Assembly (NCBI RefSeq): GCF_004027225.2
Contig: NC_044302.2
Location: forward strand, 38,414,949-38,478,948
DNA length: 64,000 nt
Direction of reading: 5' to 3'
Source: Strigops habroptila
Lineage: Eukaryota > Chordata > Aves > Psittaciformes > Psittacidae
This document shows positions 12,943 through 25,600 of the stretch, one piece after another. The notes under the pieces are model-generated. The model was not told the origin of the DNA. It was given only the letters and a program-made list of their open reading frames with translations, and did no database searches. Made by a program: the position numbers and the translations under genes. The stretch's first letter is position 1; the number at the start of each line of letters is the position of its first letter.

Positions 12943-15900
12943 AATTAGGCATACTTAAGCCCATCTAAGTAGTCATCCTAATCTTGTACATCTCAGTAGC
13001 AAGTGGAATGATTTGGTAACCATTCTGCAGATTCAAATACATATTCACACCCACAAAAAAAAAAAAAAAAAAGGAAAGCAAAGAGAAGATCCAAATAAAT
13101 TGGGAGGTAAAATTGGATTATATTACCTCACCAACTTCAGGCAGTGCCAAATCCTCCTCAGCTGAATGATTTATCTTCCATGATCTTACTGTGTTACATT
13201 TTCTCATTTTTCATAAGACCTTTGGTATTACGAAAAATAAATGTTTCTCATACCATGAACAGATGCATCTAAATGCAAGTTTTTTATTATGAAAGCTTAA
13301 GAAAAACATTAAAAATTAGCCTAACCAAAGAAAAGTAAGCTAAAGAGAAACAAACAGTTCTCTTACTACAACTGTTCAGATGCTGTGTTTGGGTTCAATC
13401 AAGGTGCATGGTCGGAGACAATATTTTACATCAAAGGACATAAAAAATAACCAGTACTTAACATATGCCATGGGTTTCATAACTTTTTGGGCCCTAGACC
13501 ACTGTCAGCTCTCAAAATATGTCCTATTTTTTTTAACATGGAATCATTAGAGATGTACGATGTTTCCTAGGACGAACTGAAGCCTGTCTTGAAGACCATC
13601 TGTACAAACATAACCTTGAAGACTACTAGTGGTTTTTTGTATTTACAATGCCTACAAGAAAAGAAAATCAAGTTTAAAGAGATAGTGACCATACTCATAT
13701 TGGTTTGAAGGTGAATCAAAAACATGTTCACATTTGGATCTGATAATATTGAAATCACGAGACTGTAGGTCAGAGCTGAAGAACTATTTCCAAATTACAA
13801 GAGCTTCCTTTTGACTATTTTCACCTTGAGGTATAAGAATTTGGGGGTTTTCTGGTAATTTTGGCAACCGAATTGGTAATAAAGAAATAAATGTTGTTTA
13901 TATAAAAGTACCAACAACAATGCAAAGAATTTAATTAGGCCTTCAAGTTTAATATTTACCTATAAAAAGTTCAGATTTCCCAAAAGAATGTGTTTCCGTT
14001 GAAATAGCAGCATGCAAATAGCATTTCAGTCCACACATGCAACTATTGCATAATAAGCTCACTTCATTAAAAAAAAATCCTGATCTGAGTCAAATTTTTT
14101 GTGCCTCAGAATAACAAAGGTGCTTGCAAAATATTTCAGTCAGACCTCTGAAATCTCGCTACTGTAAATTGCTCCAACTTAACCCCATTTTAAACACAAT
14201 AAAACTCAGCAACTATAATCTAAATCATACACTTACCAGTCTTCTTCCCACAAGCCTTGAAGTCTAAAAGTTACCATGGAAACAAATTCCACATTTCCAC
14301 ATTTGGAAGAGCCAGTTAAAAACAAAACAGAACTAAAAAAATATTAACTCATTGCTAACTATGTCTTATTCAAGGTATAATCATGGCAACAGCTAACCAG
14401 CTTTTAAGCAGTCAGGAACAATGAGACTGACACACTAATTAATTAATAAATTATTCAGGGACACAAAGTATCTCTCATAAGACCTTCTTAAAAAATAAAT
14501 AAATTAATAAATAAAATCACAGTTTCTTCCAAAGAGGCATTTTTACATTGTATTTACAACATGCCGTTGTAACTGTTAACGTGTGATAAGAGTGCCACTA
14601 AACCACAAATTATCCTGTAACTTAAGTGGAGGGAGAACTGCTGGCTGAAGCTTTACATCCAAGCAGCGTATAATCAAAGTGTTGCCTACAACGGAGAATT
14701 ATAGAAAGATTTCATCTCTCACAGCTCTTTTCCTATCTATAAAATGGGGATGGCAATGCTTGTAATAGCAGATAATACTTGGGAAAGGTGCTGCTTAACG
14801 TTTATCTGCATGGCTACCTAATCATGCGACATCATGCAATTGTCATATTGTGCTCTATTTATATTCCATGATGTTTATCTGTGACCTTGAGCAATACAAA
14901 GAAGCTGTAACTCCCAAGGTCATCTCTTACGTCTACAGAGGTGAACAGATGCACCTCTTGATACCTATTGTATAAAAAAGTCTGATACATTTCAGATTAT
15001 ACATGACCTAAGAGCATATGAAAAATCAAAACACAAGGGCTAGAAGCCAAGAGCATGCACAACTGGGGATTAGCTGTCCTTGATAAACCTAAGTCCATGG
15101 AATTTGTACTATTGAATGAATTAGTACTGGAATTCTTGTTACTTCAGGAGTCCATTACTTATCTGTAAGACATAAAATTAATCAGAAATAGCTCTGATGA
15201 TATTATTCGCAAAATAACTAAGGTGGGTGGGGGCATTGTACTCCCCTTCAGCTTGACATCTAATTTATCCTCTAAATGCTCGTCATTCATTTTAACCTTG
15301 TTTAATCACTGTATTGATCTTAAACATTTTGCCTTCTGAGAATGCCAGCAAATGTGACAGTCCTGATAATGGTCTATGCCATGTGAATCCCTGTCAATTA
15401 TAAACTAGTTTCAAAGCACTAATGACACTGAAGTACATCAGACAGTAACCGTTCTTAACCTAAACCAGACTTGTAAACACAATGTCGAACAGTTGTATTC
15501 AGGTTTTTCACCTTTTTTTTTTTTCAGTGGGCATTTCTAAGAGACCTTTGAAATATGGCAAGCTATTCATCAGGACTTTTGAACTTGTACAGGAAAGAGT
15601 AACATAAACTGAAAAGCTTTAAAATCAGGAGTTGACTAGGAGTCAACAGGTCTTTGGAATGCACTGCAGCCCTACCCTGCATCAGAAATAATACATGGTG
15701 GGAGGGAATGTCTTTTCTGCTTTTTTTTTTTTACTATTCTTTTTTTTCATAGTTTAGAAAGTTTCTTATAAAGCAAGTGTTTTCTTCTGTCTCAATTGGA
15801 AAACAATAAAGCTACAAAGAAAACAGCAAATATCTAAAGAATCTTACATTTCTTCATTGAAAATAAAATGCAATAAATGTCAAAGGGGTTGAATTTGTTT

Positions 15901-16118
15901 ATTTTAAATTGTGCGTTAGAGGTAGATTAACTTTTTTCAGTTCTCCTCAAAAATAAATATGGCTACAATGGCAGGTCTTAAGTTCTCAGTATTATTCTTT
16001 CATGCTGTTTCAGTGCAAACAGTGAAACTACTTCTAGAAATTAAAATCACTCTTATAAATGGCAGTGAGTAAAATCAAACATGTTGTTAAATACAGTTTT
16101 ATTCTTCTTGTGTTCTAA
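12943..16118. other. Gene-free AT-rich stretch
   Basis: No coding signal was found. It contains an A-rich run (13,054-13,073), an AAAT-rich simple repeat (about 14,490-14,516) and a MIR-like relic near 14,728. Nothing else is recognised. Confidence 0.5.
14728..14775 (+). repeat. MIR-like ancient SINE relic
   Basis: The stretch TTTCCTATCTATAAAATGGG and the following GATGGCAATG resemble the best-conserved block of amniote MIR SINEs (TTTCC-TCTRTAAAATGGGGATAATAAT). Only this core is recognisable; the rest has decayed. Confidence 0.5.
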
Positions 16119-16377
16119 AATGGGTTCAAACTTACACAGGGGAAGTTCAGGTTAGATATAAGGAAGAAGCTCTTTACTGTGAGGGTGGTGAGGCACTGGA
16201 ACAGGTTGCCCAAAGAAGTGGAAAATGCTCCATCCCTGGCAGTGTTCAAGGCCAGGTTGGACAGAGCCTTGAGCGACGTGGTCTAGTGTGAGGCTTCCCT
16301 GCCCATGGCAGAGGGGTTGGAACTAGATGGTCTTAAAGCCCTTTCCAAACCAAACCATTCTATCATTCTATGATTCT
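16119..16377 (+). mobile_element. CR1 LINE 3' terminal fragment
   Basis: About 260 bp: GGGGAAGTTCAGGTTAGATA, then AGGTTGCCCAAAGAAGTGG and the tail CATTCTATCATTCTATGATT. It covers the last part of ORF2 and the 3' UTR of a CR1 element. Confidence 0.92.
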
Positions 16378-19268
16378 AAAAAACTTTACCGTAACCCAAG
16401 AAGATATATGCTATTTTTGTTATAAAAATGAAAATTTGCCAAAATGCTATAAGCTATTTTTGGCTTTGTAGAGACCAACTATAATCATAAATTCAATCAA
16501 ACTTCCTAGCACTGTCTGCACAAGATAAACACTCACTTCTCTTACTTAGAGGTATATTTCAGCACTTTCAGATGAGAAAAATTCATGTGTTCATGCAACT
16601 TTAAGGCATTCTCCAAGTTTCAGACTAGCTACTGTCTCTGGTCATTGAAGAAAAGTCAGTGACAGAGCTTATAAGTAAAAGCCTTTTAGCATCATGAAAG
16701 AAAAAACGTAACAGATACTAAAGGAAAGAGGGGAAAGACAGCTATAGAGAATTGCATGTTTCTCAAGAGATACGGCACAGACGACACTGACTAACTAATA
16801 CCATATAAGGCAGAATATTCTAAGGGTGCCACACATCAGCCAAAGCTTCAGAGAGTAAAATAATTTTACTTCTTTTTCTGCTAAAAAAGTATACAGTAAT
16901 CATGATTAAAAAAAAAAAAAAGGAGAAAAAAAAGAAAAAAGAAGTCAGTCTCTGGTTCAATCTTCCTTTTTTATAAATCTTTTAAGCACCTCTGCATTGT
17001 ACTTCTCAAGTCCATTCTCCTGATACAGTATGATCACCTGTAACCCTGTTATTCTGAGGCTGAAGACACCTATTTTTTTCCTACATCTTCCGTTAAGCTG
17101 AAAAGAAATAAGAAAATCTTCAATGATCTCAATTGACTACTGTACAATTTTGAAAGGATTACAGATTTTGAAACTGTTTTTTCACAGAGCAATAGGGTGC
17201 ACACATGCACCTGACCCAACACTAATAGTCATATAATTCAGCTATTCGTTTCAAGTAATTAATAATTTGCCCCATTATCTTCCATACCAATTGATGTACT
17301 GTCTAGCAATCAGAACACATACAAGTTTACAATGCTATTTTTGTCATTTTAGAATAATCATCTAGGGTCAACATAGCTTTTGATTTTCTAGCAAACAACT
17401 TTTTTGCATTTTTGAACTACAGTCCTGAAATTACCTTAAACTGATATTCAAGTATAATATCATCATCACTCTGCATCTTTGTTGTGTTTCTTGAGAGTTT
17501 GCTTCACCTCTGCTTCAAGCTCCTTTACCAGTAGAAATCATGTCTCCACTGAGATTAACACATGTTAATTTTACCACAAATCTTATCCAGAAACACTTCA
17601 TAGTGATTTCAAACAGCCAGTTACAAGACATACTCTGATGCCTAAGGAGTTAAACAAGAAATTCATAAATGCTCTCCTTATGCACACTCCTACAAATCTG
17701 TAGTACACTAATCCAGACAATGGTATATTGCCTTGTTTCCTTAGTTCAAGCCTTGATTGCATTCTGTAACATGGAAAATTCCTACACATTTTTAAGTTTA
17801 AACCAAGATGTTCTAATATCTTGCATATGTAAAGTATTGCATATCCATGATAGTATTCTTATCTGCTAAGAATAGGAAAGTTTTTTGAGTTTTTTATGGG
17901 TTTCATATTTTGTGATTCTCCTCTCAAAGGTTTGGACATGGGAGGTACTTTTTATGGTCTCATGTATAGTCTGAAAACATGTTCACTCAAGTGAGCTGCT
18001 GTAGATTTTGATCTCCTGAAAACCGCCTGTTTAGTCAGCCAGCTAACCTCCAGCCATACCCCTGTTTTCACTAGACATAAATAACTTTCACTAACACATG
18101 GGAAACACCATAGACTGTAACATCTTAGAATCTTTCAGAATACAGACAATATCTAAAAAGGATATTAGCATTAAGCAACAGTTCCACAGATGATGAGAGA
18201 CTGAGCCATCATATCTCTGAGAATAGCTAACCACTTGCCTTCATTTAAAGCATTAGCAATGCCTTCCAACAAAAGGCCCACTTCTTTTCCACAGCAATAT
18301 AAAGGGCGTAAACTCCAGATCCAGATGGCTGTGCAGATCCTCTTAGCACATCCGAGATTGCCAATCAGGACACAAGACAAAATTAAGTTAAGGTAGGTTC
18401 TGCATGACATGCTCCTTCCTTCATATCCTTATATTGCTGTGGAAACCATTCTATAAGCCATTCAAATTACATCTATGGAGAAAACCAAAATAGTTTCTCT
18501 TCTCTGAATCTACCCACTACTATCCAAATACCTGCTTTAAAATCATATGCTTGGAGAAAGGCCTTCCACAGTTCTTTGGAAAAGCATCTGCTAGACTTAG
18601 AACACATATCTTAATCACTACAAATATAATGCAATTTGAGAAGAAACTGAAGAAAAAAATTCTGTATGGAAAAATCAGATAAACAAAATCTAACAAATAT
18701 GAGTACAACTCTACTGTTATAGGTTGAACTGGCTTTTTCAGTTGCTGTCCTGTGAAATATTTAACCAGAGCCAGATTACTACCTTTCCCTTTTTATTAAT
18801 CTTATTTGCACTGTTGTGTGCCCAGGCTACTACAAACATTGCATAAAGCCTTGTCTATATGGTAAATAAGCACTATCTGGTTACCTATGCACAACAGAAA
18901 CCATTTCCTATGAATCAAATACAAAACTAAACATCTAAAAATGCAAACCTTAGGAAAAAAGACAACTAAGGTTTTCTGCCAGAATGTATTATTTATATTT
19001 AACATTCATAATCTCCTGTCGAATTTTCAAGCAATAAAAGTGAACAATATTTAGTGTAATTTAACTTAAATTTTATGCTAATTGTCAGTGACCTTTGAAC
19101 CTTGGAAGTTGTGCTACTATCCACATGGCAATGTAATTATGGGATTTGATTTCCTCTATGTTGTAAGCAATAAAACTGCTTTAATTGACACTGATATATA
19201 TTTGTAATAACTTCTGTGTAAATTAAAAATCAATGACAATTTTAGCTCCCTGGATATTATTTTTATTG

Positions 19269-19378
19269 AACTGGTTATTTCTTTAGAACCAGAGATATGC
19301 AGAAGCAAACATTTTGCAGAATGTACAATATATGTTTTAAATCCCAGTGTAGTTCGCATGCATGTCATTTATGTTTAA
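19269..19378 (+). repeat. 110-bp duplicated element, copy A
   Basis: This block aligns without any gap to 21,391-21,500: 100 of 110 positions are identical by manual count. Similarity stops abruptly on both sides. It includes GCAGAATGTACAATATATGT. It matches no repeat I recognise. Confidence 0.9.
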
Positions 19379-21357
19379 CACTTGCGTATCTCACACTTAT
19401 GTACACACACATAAAGACAAATCTCATCAGATCTAGGTTGCCTTCAGGAGATTTTACTTTTCACTGATTTTTGATTGATTGTCGAGCATGTTTCCCAATG
19501 ACTAAGTGGGATACCATTGTATGATCCAGTATCAATGCTGCAGTGCACCGCAGATGTCCAAAAGAGGGTTACAAAAGAAAATAAGTAGAGTTATTCGTTT
19601 TACTTTTTTCCCCTCAATCTTTAAAGGGCAATCTATATTTAGCAAGCCTTTCAGCCCTGTTGTGCTTTCAAAGAAATACTTGGCAAACATTGCTAATTTG
19701 TTTCTTTCTTATCATTTTTCTTTGTCCCCATACTCATAGAATAAATGCTGGAAAGCAAACTACAAATACAATTATAACTTCATATGAAGGAGGATGGTTT
19801 TATTTGGCATCAATAAAAAAATTTTTTGCCATCTGGAAACAGGTATCTTTTAGGAATTCAGGTAAATTTCAGACTAGCCTTTGAAATAGTCGCAGGAGCT
19901 GCTTTTGTGAGGAGTTGAAGGGAATCTTTGTAGTTCCAGCCCCCAAAACGAGCATGATGAATAGCATAAAATATTTTTCTATTGTCATAAAATCACAGTA
20001 ACTTCTAATTTTTCCCTAAAAGCAAAAAGGACAAAAGTGTACTTTGAAATTACCTTTTATGTTCAAATGGTGCTAACGACATAAGCTACATACTAAATAA
20101 AGATGGATTGAGGAACAATGAAAAGAATGAGAACACTCACAGCTCAAAGGTCTTGCTCTCACCCACAGCACAGGACCACATGTGATCTCACAGTGGTTTA
20201 TCCTGCTGTGACTGCATAGACTTCATTAAGCTTCATCCTTTATATAAATACAAATGAATACATAAATAGAAAGCAAAGAGTTGAACAGATTTTACACTAG
20301 AAAAGGGGGGGAAGGGAATCTTAATCAGGAAGCACCCAGCTACAGCTCCAGTTCTATTTTCAAAAGCTATTCATACTGTACTTCTTAGCAAGAAAGCTCA
20401 TTTACATCATATCTGCAAATTAGCAAAACCAGTACAGTATTATAAAACAGTAGGGAAATTCTGCCTGTCAAAGAAATAATATTTCTCACCTGTAATAAAA
20501 CTCAATGTGACCTAAATTAGGTCTTTAAAGTAGAAGCATTAAACCATACCAGCCCTTTTTAACAATTTCTTTTTGCTCCATCATAAGTAGAGAACTCTCT
20601 TCTTTCTTGGATCCTTTCCTAGCAGCACTAGTTAGTCATCAGGATGTACTTAGGACTGACACGCCACAGTGAGCCATTCCCACCCCTCTCAATCCAGGAT
20701 CTTTTCAGCAAATTGCATTTGGGAAGGGAAGATATTAAAAAAAAAAAGACAACTTCAAAACGTGATTTCTGTTACCCTGCAAAAATAAACACATCTTTGT
20801 AATCAATTATTTTATTGTAAGCAATTTCTCATGAACTAATCCCTTTTAAAAATAAAATTTTTCAATTTTATAAGATCAATTTTGTTAATGCCACAGAAGC
20901 CCAGGATAACCCAACGTACCTGTAGCTATATTTACTCAGCAAACAAACCTTCGACTTGTAATTTGCTTCTGATGTAGCCTAAAAGCACTTTATTATATTA
21001 AAGCTTATTGATGCCTGTAAGGCCCTTTTACCTACAGCTATTTCAAACGCAGTGAAATAATGCAACACTAATCTCTAAGACTTTTATTCCATAATAGATG
21101 TTTTTCTCACTAAATCAATTCAAAGGCTAATTGGGGTGGAAGGTGACTATCTCCAGTGGTTATAAATACATTTGCATTGCTATCAATCTTTTACACGACT
21201 AATGTTTAACGAGGCCGAACAAGAGCCCAACCTAGCTTTGGATCGGTGAAACTCGGTGCAAAATCTTAGTCAATGCTGCCATCAAGTGGAAAAATCGGAA
21301 AAAAACAGTTTTCAGCTCGGACTTCTCTCCCCTTCTTGCTTCCCAGCGGGCCCACAC

Positions 21358-21382
21358 GCAAGATGGCAGGGGTGCAAGATGG
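21358..21382 (+). promoter_or_regulatory. Two YY1-like motifs (GCAAGATGG) 16 bp apart
   Basis: GCAAGATGG occurs at 21,358-21,366 and again at 21,374-21,382, within a locally GC-richer stretch (about 21,205-21,380). CAAGATGGC is the core of YY1 sites. Function is unproven. Confidence 0.35.
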
Positions 21383-21390
21383 TTTCATCA

Positions 21391-21500
21391 AACTGATTAT
21401 TTCTTTAGAATTAGAGATACGCAGAAGCAAGCATTTTGCAGAATGTACAATATATGTTTTAAATCCCACTGTATTTTCCATGCATGCCATTTATGTTTAA
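21391..21500 (+). repeat. 110-bp duplicated element, copy B
   Basis: Second copy of the block at 19,269-19,378, in the same orientation, 2.1 kb further on, with ten substitutions and no indels. It lies directly downstream of a CpG-bearing stretch with two GCAAGATGG motifs. Confidence 0.9.
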
Positions 21501-22660
21501 AGCAAGATGCTTTTGCTCAATGCAGTATTTGCCCTGTGTATTCCAAGGCACAAGCAGCTCTAGCAGCTCTTTCAGTGTGCAGATACTGCTGTTGCACAAG
21601 CTTCCTCAGCTTTGCTGGGCACCTGAAACTCAGCCCGTTACCATCTACCATAGTCAGGAGTGTAACAAAAAGCAGCATGCACCCTGTGATGGTTTAAATC
21701 AGACAAGCCTCTCCTTGAGGTCTAGACAGGCCAAAAAAGGTTATTGATTCCTTCAATGTACCTTGGACCATCATCTATGTACATACATTCTAAGTCACTC
21801 AAAACATCTGTAAGTACATTTCATTCTCCTGTCCAATGAACAGGCTCTTGTTGCTTTCTGAAATAAACTCGATTACACACACAATCCAGGGAAAAAAGGC
21901 AAACACTTTGCAGTTGTATCGAACACACAATTTAAAGTGCTATATAATAGTCCACAAGTTTCAGGTGTCAGAGAGAGACAAGGACCCTCAATCCTCATCG
22001 TGCGACCATCTCCAAAATATTTGCAGACAAGGCTGTTCATGGCATTCCTGTGAGCTAGGTAGAACAGGATATCCAAAATATAAAAGTCCAGTTTACCTTC
22101 CCCAAAAAGAAAAATTGAGTATGACTGGAGCAGGTGATAGGGCTTTCCTTAGACAATAAACTTAAATAAACATTTTAGGGCTGAAGTGTGTTTAAAACCA
22201 TTTTTTATAGCTTTTGCCTAATAAGAAATATGAAGATATGGGAAATAAAGTAGCCATTTTTCTACTAGAAAAGTTATTTGGGGAAAGACTCGTTTTCTTT
22301 TTTTGGTTTGCCTGTGAAACAATCAGATTAATCTAAGTGGGCTCAGTGACTTTTTCCTCCATGCATCCTTTCTGCATGGACAGCTTGCAATGAAGTGTAT
22401 CTATCTTCCTCGTGAAGAAAGGGTGATCTAAACCAACTATTTAGCATATACCTGCAACTTTAACCCATCACCAGCCAAACTGTTAAAAGCATTATCCATG
22501 AAAGGATCACACATAGCGAATGGCAAATGCATAATCAGCAAGCAGCCAATACAACCTTTGTGAAGTTACAGCATTATTCGGTGCTCTCTAGTGTGAGTAA
22601 GAATGTGTCTGAACTGTGGAATGCTGAAAGAGGCAGCTACTGGGGGAAGCATCACTATAA

Positions 22661-22694
22661 GCTTTCAATCCAAGCCATTCTATGATTCTATGAT
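22661..22694 (+). mobile_element. CR1 tail relic
   Basis: GCTTTCAATCCAAGCCATTC followed by TATGATTCTATGATT is the last 30 or so bases of a CR1 3' end. No further CR1 sequence is recognisable upstream. Confidence 0.7.
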
Positions 22695-25600
22695 TTTCTG
22701 ACATTCTTTCTTAAGTACCTGATAATGATCAATGATGGTGACGGACTACTCTGCTAAATATGCATTCAGTCTGCTGCAAGAACAGGGTTGTTCTTGCAGT
22801 ATGACTTTCAAAACATTATCTGCTTTCACTCTTCATTCTTAATTTGAATTAAGCGTATTTGGAAAAACTACTTTTAGAAAAAGTCACCAAAATTCATTAG
22901 AAATGTCCCTGTAGTTACCTGTCTATCACCTGAGACCTGCTCGTGGTTTCTGATAAGCCATCTTAGTTTAAATACACTTCACTAAAAGCTTCACAGCTGT
23001 TGGGTCAGACAACCCAGTATCATCACATGAAACACTGACTAGAACTGATCTGAGTTTCCATGCAAACTGATTCTGTGCCTTTAGCTCTGCACCTTCTTCC
23101 ATAGCTTACAACGGTTCACTCCTACGCTGGTTTTACAGTTACCATGCTTTCTAAAGGAAAGTACTAACAAGCACACTGCATCAGTGAAGAAACTAATGTT
23201 TTACTTATGTTAATAGGCAATGTTTAAATTTAAATCTCTAAGACACTTCAGCAATCATAAAGTTCAGTGCATGAGTATTTTTTAGTTAAAAATTATAGCA
23301 ACTGGCTATTTATCTATGCTTTTGTTTTGTTTTGATCATTTTAAACACTCATGTTTAAAAAGAAAGATACTTTCTGTTGCATGGTAAGATCATCCACATG
23401 AAAGCAGATGGATATTTTTTGCTGAAACAGGCCCTAATTTGTACCATATTTTATCCAGCAGAAATGCCCTAGTTTTGTTGTACTACATTACCATCTATTA
23501 AAATGAAATTGGAATCTTTTCAGTTTAACAGCTTTCCTTAAAAGACTCTCACACACAGGTTTGATCTTTACATTATGAATTTCATTTCATTGTAAGCTCT
23601 TACATTTATATTATTGCTTAACATGAACTCTCACTGAAATGTGACCTGACCATTTCTATCTATATTTATTCAAGCCAAGCTTTCTGCTTAACAGCTGTGG
23701 GGTTGAAAATGTAGTATAGTTACTGTAGAAATAATATTTCCTGCTATTTCAGACAATGAAGGTCATGCCAGTTTCACATAAAAGGAAATGTACTTTTTAA
23801 TGTTTTTCAGTTGTGGCATATATTTTAAATTTCTTGTTATAATCACCTATAGTAGGGTGTTGGCCAAAACTGCTTTTTTCCCCAACTCCCTTTTTTGTCT
23901 TTTAAATCAGGCATATAGATTACCATCAGGACTGCCCCGCCTACAGGATGAAAATACCAAATACTCACATTCAAAACTTACTGAAAAATACAGCTGACAT
24001 AAAAAAACCTCAAACAAATTGCGTGAGATTTATTCATGCATTCGTATCCCACTAGCAAAGTAATTTTACTTTTCCAGGGTAAGCATTCAAAGAAAGGAAC
24101 CCAAGCTGTTAAGCTTCATGTTCTTATTAAACCAGATCAATAAGAATAACCACAAAAATCTAGTTCCAAGATGGAAGATGTGGTCGATTTCTAATTCAGT
24201 TTATCTGCACACTAGTGCCTCAGTTCCTAGCTGGTCATAGCCATAGCTACTGTGCTAATTCCTGCATTACACATTTGTACACTAGACTTCCAAAGTTATC
24301 AGAAGGCTCAGAACAATAGATATTGCTATCATGAAAAGACAGCTACTGAAATTTTCATCCCATTTTTCTAGTTAAAAAATCAGATGTTTTTTCTTTAAGC
24401 AGATAAATGTATCTAGACATACGCAGATATCATTATTTGTGCTAAGTATGCTTACATGCTCACCAAAAATGCTCTGCTGTACAGTTTAAAATAATACCAT
24501 TTCAATGAGTTGTGAACCATACAAATATTTGTAAGATAGTTCTTAAAAAACAAATTTAGTCTTTTTTGTACAGTAGTTACATGAGACGGCTATTGAATGC
24601 CTATTCATAGGGTATCAACATTTACAGTAGTTTAACATCCTGAACACAAGATCAGTAATTGAGTTGGGGTTTCGTGTGTGTGTGTTGTTTGGGGTTTTGT
24701 CAACAGTGCAATTTAGCTACAAAACGGAGTATTTTCTGAAGCTCTTATTCCATTCCTGGTTGCAGTTCCTAATAAAGCATCTTTTATTTGGAAATAACCT
24801 ACTATTTCAGTTACAAAGTACATACACTAAGACTTTCAAATGTCCACTCTACAAGGTAGCATTGCAGCACAGCTGAAATAAATAGAGAATTTTATCAACC
24901 ATAGAAGGAATTTTGTAAAAAAAAAAAGTTAGTTTTGTGTCTGCGTAAGTGGTACAAAATGTTTTGGTCCAGGTTCTCTCCCTCAATAGCTTCATGCCAC
25001 TGATTATAGACAGCCCAGCTCCAGTGTCATAACAATCAATACCTCCATATTCCTCCCTTCATACAGGGAATTAACCCTGTTAAGAAGTTGGAAATCTACC
25101 TGCTATGCAGTCAGCTTGGGAAAGAGAGCAAAACCTGAGCATCTGGTGCAGGTGGTTGTACAAATGCTACTGTCAAGATGTTACACTCGTATAAGGATAG
25201 AGATCAGCTGAGACAAATACTGTATTTGTGAAAATACAGAACTTGGCAGAAACAACCTCAACACTAACGGCAATCCAACCAAAGCATGTCAGCTGTAGCC
25301 AATGAAATCCAGCAATGTTGTCCAAAAAGGACATTATATGGAGGTGGAGGTGAGGTCATTACTATTATTTTGACAGGAAATACACAAATTGCAACTAGTT
25401 GCAGTACATTATTGCCCATTATTGCACTCATATGCAATTTATAATTATGATAGGCCAAAATATTCAAATTTCAAAAATATTCAATATCAAATACATATTC
25501 AAATATGTATATATGAATTTGAACTATATATATTATATATATATAATTCAAACTAATGAATGCATAGTACTTCAGCCTATAATCCAAGTTTTGATTTTGC

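Noticed and set aside
18171..18410. 79-codon minus-strand frame ending in KWLAILRDMMAQSLIICGTVA-like sequence
   Set aside because: The composition is protein-like, but there is no clear splice acceptor, no family match, and the length is within chance. It is kept only as a possible conserved noncoding segment.
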